Below the pieces are notes generated by a model. It did no database searches, had not been told where the DNA came from, and worked only from the letters and a program-made list of their open reading frames with translations. A stretch of DNA of 23,789 nucleotides from a virus: positions 1 through 23,789 of IMG/VR virus record IMGVR_UViG_3300020439_000081, one strand, 5' to 3'. Of the stretch, positions 20,381-23,789 are shown in pieces (the stretch's first letter is position 1; each line of letters starts with the position of its first letter). Position numbers and translations under genes: made by a program.

Positions 20381-20422
20381 TACTCTAAAGACCGCTTAGG
20401 TGGAGTAAGCGGTCTTAGAGTA
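20381..20422 (-). terminator. long hairpin after the capsid gene, terminator or mRNA stabiliser
   Basis: The arms 20381-20398 and 20406-20422 pair over 17 bp with one bulged base and a 7-base loop. The core is AAGACCGCTTA / TAAGCGGTCTT. On the minus strand only a few T residues follow, so termination may be partial. Such hairpins often follow a major capsid gene to raise its transcript level above that of downstream genes. Confidence 0.6.
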
Positions 20423-20434
20423 TTAATTTATTGA

Positions 20435-21487
20435 TTAAGCGTTAGAAACGTTATCAATTTCACAGTGATATTGTTGTGGACCAAAGTCAAAGCCCATTTC
20501 CATATATACTGCTTTTGCAATTCTTGCATTATCGTTTTGATCTAAGTCTCTTACAAACATAGTTCCATAACCTGGAATGTTAAGGAATACTGGTTTGACA
20601 AAAGACATGTCAACGATAAAGTTTTTCTTACCATCATTAGATCCTGCAGGTAGGAAGTCAGACAAAGCAAGTCCGATTGTTCCAAAAGGTGTAACGATTG
20701 TATCAATGTCAACACCTCCTACATTTCTATCTCTAGGTAAGATACCGTAATTCTTTCCTGATACAACAGTTGCGTTTACTATTTCTTTGTTAAGATCAAG
20801 CAAAGCTGTTGGTTGACAGAAAAGCACTAAGTTTCTCATTGGTGCGCCTGCGTCATACAATTTTTTCATTGCTGCTGCAATTACATCAAAGTTAAGTTTT
20901 TGTGCAGTTCCTGTTCCATCACCATCTGTATCGTGATAGACAATGTTGCCGCCAGATAAAGAACAGTGTTGATCAAGACCTCTCATTTGACGGTTACCTG
21001 ATGTACCATCATTATAAGCGCCATTGAATGCTGACCATTCTACTTTCTTTGCGACTGTTTCTAATACTAATTCCATTTGATAAGCAAGCTCATCATTAAT
21101 TGGATTGTTACCTGCTAATGCTAAGGCAGGATCGGAGTTCTTATAGTTTCCTGATAATTGAAACGGTACAATTTCTCCAGAAGCTGCTTGTGCAGTATAA
21201 GATACTTGTGCTGCTTCGTGGAAAATTTGTAGTACGCCCTGTTGTGCGCTTCTGCTTCTTCCAGAATAGTTAGGTGAACCACCTTCGTCATCTGGTGTAA
21301 CAGAAGAGACTGTTGCATTATCTTGTGTTTGGAACTGAAAGAATGTTGAGTTGATCGCAACTCCTCCGTTAAGTCCGCCTGCAGCAGCTAGCAATGGTGT
21401 TCTATGAGGTGTGATTTTAAATAATTCACCAGTAAAGTTATTAACGTCACTAGCAACTATTGGATTAGCACCTGATATTGCTGCCAT
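20435..21487 (-). CDS. major capsid protein, SU10-like (HK97 fold)
   Basis: The 350 residues match the SU10-like/DUF5309 capsid type. The start has GANPIVASDVNNFTGELFKI, residues about 40-100 are a loop with NSTFFQFQTQD, and a long spine helix region holds ELAYQMELVLETVAKKVEWS then AFNG. The peripheral domain has RNLVLFCQPTALLDLNKEIV and the end KAVYMEMGFDFGPQQYHCEI. The protein forms the icosahedral shell. It directly follows the scaffold and is preceded by GAGAAGGGAAATAG. The hairpin at 20381-20422 follows it. Confidence 0.8.
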   Translation of the reverse strand: MAAISGANPIVASDVNNFTGELFKITPHRTPLLAAAGGLNGGVAINSTFFQFQTQDNATVSSVTPDDEGGSPNYSGRSRSAQQGVLQIFHEAAQVSYTAQAASGEIVPFQLSGNYKNSDPALALAGNNPINDELAYQMELVLETVAKKVEWSAFNGAYNDGTSGNRQMRGLDQHCSLSGGNIVYHDTDGDGTGTAQKLNFDVIAAAMKKLYDAGAPMRNLVLFCQPTALLDLNKEIVNATVVSGKNYGILPRDRNVGGVDIDTIVTPFGTIGLALSDFLPAGSNDGKKNFIVDMSFVKPVFLNIPGYGTMFVRDLDQNDNARIAKAVYMEMGFDFGPQQYHCEIDNVSNA

Positions 21488-21519
21488 ATTCTACTATTTC
21501 CCTTCTCTCTTACGAGATA

Positions 21520-21966
21520 TTATTTTCTTTTAAGTTCTTCTTGTAAAGCTAATTTTGCTCTTAGACTATCTTTAACAGAAGTTGTATCGCTAGATATAAT
21601 TTCTTGCATTTTCTGTGTCCAATCTTCAGGTTGTGTAGATACAGAGTTTTGTTGTATTTGTGTTAGCTTGTCGTCACTTTCAGCGATCTTTGCAGCAGCT
21701 ACTTCGTTGTTCTGCTGTACTTCAGTATCGATATTGTAAGTTTCTTTAAGCCATGAACCTAGTTCTGCAGTATCTGGTTTTCCATCATATAGATCAAAAG
21801 CCATCTTACCTGTGCCAGAGTTAGGATCTAATCCAACATCTTTAAACAAAGAAGTCTTTACAACATTCTTTAGTTCTTTATTCTCTTGTTCTACAGATTT
21901 AAGTTTTTCTCTTAAACCTTTTATACCTTCGTTGTTTTCGTTGCTTTCCATTATTTCGTCTGTCAT
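21520..21966 (-). CDS. capsid scaffold protein, 148 aa
   Basis: A charged, helical protein with coiled-coil segments (REKLKSVEQENKELKNVVKT; Gln-rich DDKLTQIQQNS) and a basic C-terminal helix (KDSLRAKLALQEELKRK), which in scaffolds docks on the inner capsid. Length, charge and the place immediately before the capsid gene are typical of phage scaffolds, which template shell assembly and then leave. The start is set by GGAG seven bases before ATG 21966. Confidence 0.75.
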   Translation of the reverse strand: MTDEIMESNENNEGIKGLREKLKSVEQENKELKNVVKTSLFKDVGLDPNSGTGKMAFDLYDGKPDTAELGSWLKETYNIDTEVQQNNEVAAAKIAESDDKLTQIQQNSVSTQPEDWTQKMQEIISSDTTSVKDSLRAKLALQEELKRK

Positions 21967-22146
21967 TGATATTCTCCATTTCTCACACTATTACACTATT
22001 CTCCAATAAGGTGTGGATCATATTGGGAGTGATTACAGTATTTGTTTATATGCTGAATGGGCGCTGTAATTACGCATACAACACCTCTACGAATTTAATA
22101 CGTGGCTAGGACGTAGGAACCCTAAACCAGAATGGCGATCTATTTT
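21967..22146 (-). other. untranslated leader of the scaffold/capsid genes
   Basis: About 180 bases with no credible protein gene. On paper there is a 5-bp hairpin (TACGT with ACGTA around CCTAGCC) and a longer stem, ATTACAG/CTGTAAT with outer pairs between 22028-22037 and 22065-22074. A 14-codon frame (MRNYSAHSAYKQIL) occurs within it but has only a modest ribosome binding site. It lies downstream of the extended -10 at 22181-22189 and may regulate capsid gene expression. Confidence 0.4.
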
Positions 22147-22320
22147 TTACCTAGCGGATACTGCCCACGCCAGTAATATTATTATAACACATAAAAGTAC
22201 TGCTACGAGATTTTTTCCTGATTGTGTCAATTTTATTTTATAAGCGTCATTCCACCATGTCCATGCTTTATCAGCAACATAGTGACCTTTTTTATTTCTT
22301 GCTCTAACCCATTTAAACAT
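22147..22320 (-). CDS. small membrane protein, 57 aa
   Basis: ATG at 22320 overlaps the TAA of the upstream gene (TAATG). The product begins with a basic aromatic region (FKWVRARNKKGHYVADKAWT, WWNDAYK) and ends with one transmembrane helix (LVAVLLCVIIILLAWAVSAR). It is well packed between two late genes. A membrane protein between head genes may assist assembly or genome entry, but that is a guess. Confidence 0.6.
   Translation of the reverse strand: MFKWVRARNKKGHYVADKAWTWWNDAYKIKLTQSGKNLVAVLLCVIIILLAWAVSAR
22181..22189 (-). promoter_or_regulatory. possible extended -10 promoter for scaffold and capsid genes
   Basis: The minus strand reads TGTTATAAT, an extended -10 (TGnTATAAT), within the small membrane-protein gene. 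No clear -35 is seen. Transcription from here would start about 210 bases upstream of the scaffold and include the leader. The same TGnTATAAT form occurs at 6362-6370. Confidence 0.3.
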
Positions 22321-23621
22321 TATTGTTCTACCAATCCTGTGACACCTGCTTGTGTAACTGCAGCGCCACCTTCTCTTGTAAAGACTGTTGCTTGTTCTGC
22401 TTCTAGTCTTTCTCTTACTTGATCTGCAACACCTTCACCAAAGACTTCGCTTTCTATAAATTCTGATAGTCCAAATATATCTTCTCTACCAGTAAACCTT
22501 CTAGCTAATCTTTGCAATCTTGGTAATTGTGTTTCTGCTCTAGCTGCTAACTGTTGCGCACCAGTACCAGACAAACCTGCACTAACTAATCGTTGTGCTT
22601 GTTCTTGTGATATTGCAAAATCTTGTTCTAAGAATGCACCACCTATTTGTGATACATTAACTCTTTGTTCGATAATATCTGCTGATACATCTTCTGATAT
22701 AAAGCTAGCAAATATAGCTTCATCTGTAATATCTTCTGTAGTAGGAAAGATATTGGGATAGTTGTTAACATAGTATTGTTTTACTGCGTCAAACTGTGGA
22801 AACAAACTGTTGTATGCAACATTAAGTCTTTGCTCAAATACTCTAGGTGCTACATCATTCTCAAACAATGTTTCTATTTGTCCTTCAAAATATTCTGGAT
22901 TAAGGTTGTAGTCTTGTAACAAGTTGCCATAATCTTCACGTATCTTTATGTAATCTAGCTCTGGTGTATCTGTATCTATACGTAGTGTTGTACCATCTTC
23001 TCTAAATATTCCAGGAAACTTATCTTTGTATGCTTGTGTAGTTCTAAGATTTCTTAATGCTTCTTCTTCGTCACCACCGTTAGTATTAAACTCTTGCAAG
23101 AATGTATCTATAAGATCATCACCTAACCATGAGTAATTAAGTCTTGCATATTCTCTCGCGTCAAACTCTTCTACTGGATCGCCAGGTACTTCTGTAGTTC
23201 CTGGTGGAGGAGGTGGTGAAGGAGGTCCTTGATCTACTGGACCTAAATCTTGTTCTTCTATGCTTCCGTCACTGTATATAGTTTGCAATATATTCCTACC
23301 ATTTTTTATAACTGTTTGTGTAGAAACTATTGTACGTAAAGCACCGCCTGTTAATTCATCTCCGCCTAATGGTTCAGTTGGTGGTTCACTTGGCGGTATA
23401 ATTTCGTCTGGTGGTTGTGATATTATTCCTGCAGCTTCTGCTGCACCTGCACTAGCTTCAACAACTTCTTCTATAGTTTGATCTGGTGCAAAGTCAAAAA
23501 CTGGTGCTGACACAATATTTCTAACTTGTGTTCTGTCTGGTGCAGTAGGTGTAGTTCTAGGTGGCTCTAATCCATCTATAGTTATACCTTGTAACTGTGC
23601 AAGTCTAGCTAAAATGCTCAT
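22320..23621 (-). CDS. head-region structural protein, 433 aa, unknown role
   Basis: Residues 1-70 are low-complexity and Pro/Thr-rich. A long Pro-rich linker (around EIIPPSEPPTEP and GPPSPPPPPGTTEVPG) ends near residue 150. A globular, acidic, helical region follows: LNYSWLGDDLIDTFLQEFN, AYKDKFPGIFREDGT, and repeated 'xxYNSLFPQFD / YYVNNYPNIFP' elements. The basic C-terminal part has TQLPRLQRLARRFTGREDIF. It lies before the scaffold, so it is probably a minor head or internal (ejection) protein. I do not recognise the family. Confidence 0.6.
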   Translation of the reverse strand: MSILARLAQLQGITIDGLEPPRTTPTAPDRTQVRNIVSAPVFDFAPDQTIEEVVEASAGAAEAAGIISQPPDEIIPPSEPPTEPLGGDELTGGALRTIVSTQTVIKNGRNILQTIYSDGSIEEQDLGPVDQGPPSPPPPPGTTEVPGDPVEEFDAREYARLNYSWLGDDLIDTFLQEFNTNGGDEEEALRNLRTTQAYKDKFPGIFREDGTTLRIDTDTPELDYIKIREDYGNLLQDYNLNPEYFEGQIETLFENDVAPRVFEQRLNVAYNSLFPQFDAVKQYYVNNYPNIFPTTEDITDEAIFASFISEDVSADIIEQRVNVSQIGGAFLEQDFAISQEQAQRLVSAGLSGTGAQQLAARAETQLPRLQRLARRFTGREDIFGLSEFIESEVFGEGVADQVRERLEAEQATVFTREGGAAVTQAGVTGLVEQ

Positions 23622-23789
23622 TGAAATCTACCTCCGCCTGTGGCTCGTTGTCCTGCTCTACCAAAAGATTTTTCCATCTTAGCTGCTAATGTATCTCTAT
23701 AAGTTTGTGTACCTAATTTAGCTGCTTCTGCAAATGCAATATCTTCTCTTTCTTTTACATCATTTGTTGCAAAAAACTTTTGCCATGCA
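23618..23789 (-). CDS. C-terminal end of a late gene running in from the right
   Basis: An open frame enters at the right edge and ends at TGA 23618-23620, overlapping the next ATG as ATGA. The 56 visible residues are helical and polar (FATNDVKEREDIAFAEAAKL, YRDTLAAKMEKSFGRAGQRA) with a Gly-rich end (TGGGRFQ). It should belong to the head gene that precedes the 433-residue protein, possibly near a portal or terminase gene. Too short to name. Confidence 0.55.
   Translation of the reverse strand, partial: AWQKFFATNDVKEREDIAFAEAAKLGTQTYRDTLAAKMEKSFGRAGQRATGGGRFQ

Noticed and set aside
1-23789. CRISPR array, insertion sequence, integrase or attachment site, tRNA genes
   Set aside because: No regular spaced repeats, transposase or integrase motifs, terminal inverted repeats or tRNA-like cloverleaf were seen on either strand.

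Overview
This window looks like part of a low-GC, double-stranded DNA tailed phage, probably of marine origin. Every protein gene I can support reads right to left on the minus strand, tightly packed and often overlapping by one to a few bases (TAATG or ATGA junctions). Capsid protein, connector, beta-propeller nozzle and fibres follow each other with no tape measure, tube or sheath gene, so I infer a short-tailed (podovirus-like) virion. Three features point to an actinobacterial host: an r1t-type holin, a metallophosphoesterase with an N-terminal domain I associate with actinophages, and a secreted Thr/Pro-rich protein. Low GC would suit a marine low-GC actinobacterium. This host call is inference.

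The late region lies at the right (23789 to about 6623). In transcription order it holds the tail end of one virion gene, a large head-region protein, a small membrane protein, a scaffold, an SU10-like major capsid protein followed by a long hairpin, two small proteins, a connector, a nozzle-like beta-propeller protein, a fibre, a glycine-rich adhesin and a fibre-associated protein. Next comes a more AT-rich three-gene cassette, a flavin-dependent halogenase homologue between two diverged paralogues. A long lysis/envelope region follows: small membrane proteins, a 14-residue Cys-rich peptide, a 602-residue secreted acidic protein, a run of tiny lysine-rich proteins, a zinc ribbon that appears to use an ACG start, a DUF5675-like protein with His/Cys residues, an r1t-like holin and the metallophosphoesterase.

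The early region is at the left (6216 to 1). It holds small unknown genes, a single-strand-annealing-like protein with a zinc ribbon and an SSB-like acidic tip, a SET-domain protein, a winged-helix-like protein, a PD-(D/E)XK nuclease and several tiny zinc-ribbon proteins.

Two non-coding regions stand out. At 2568-2887 a strong minus-strand promoter (TTGACA, 17-base spacer, TATATA) begins an RNA of about 320 bases. It folds on paper into a three-way junction, a 12-bp helix and a long composite helix, ending just before the ribosome binding site of the gene at 1711-2541. At 6272-6624, between the late and early blocks, there are three compact promoter / hairpin / terminator units, two on the plus strand (against every gene) and one on the minus strand. 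Two of these putative small RNAs carry pyrimidine-rich tracts complementary to Shine-Dalgarno sequences, and one matches 13 bases covering the ribosome binding site just downstream of the structured RNA. These are the best candidates for something undescribed. All folds and promoters were read by eye and not computed.
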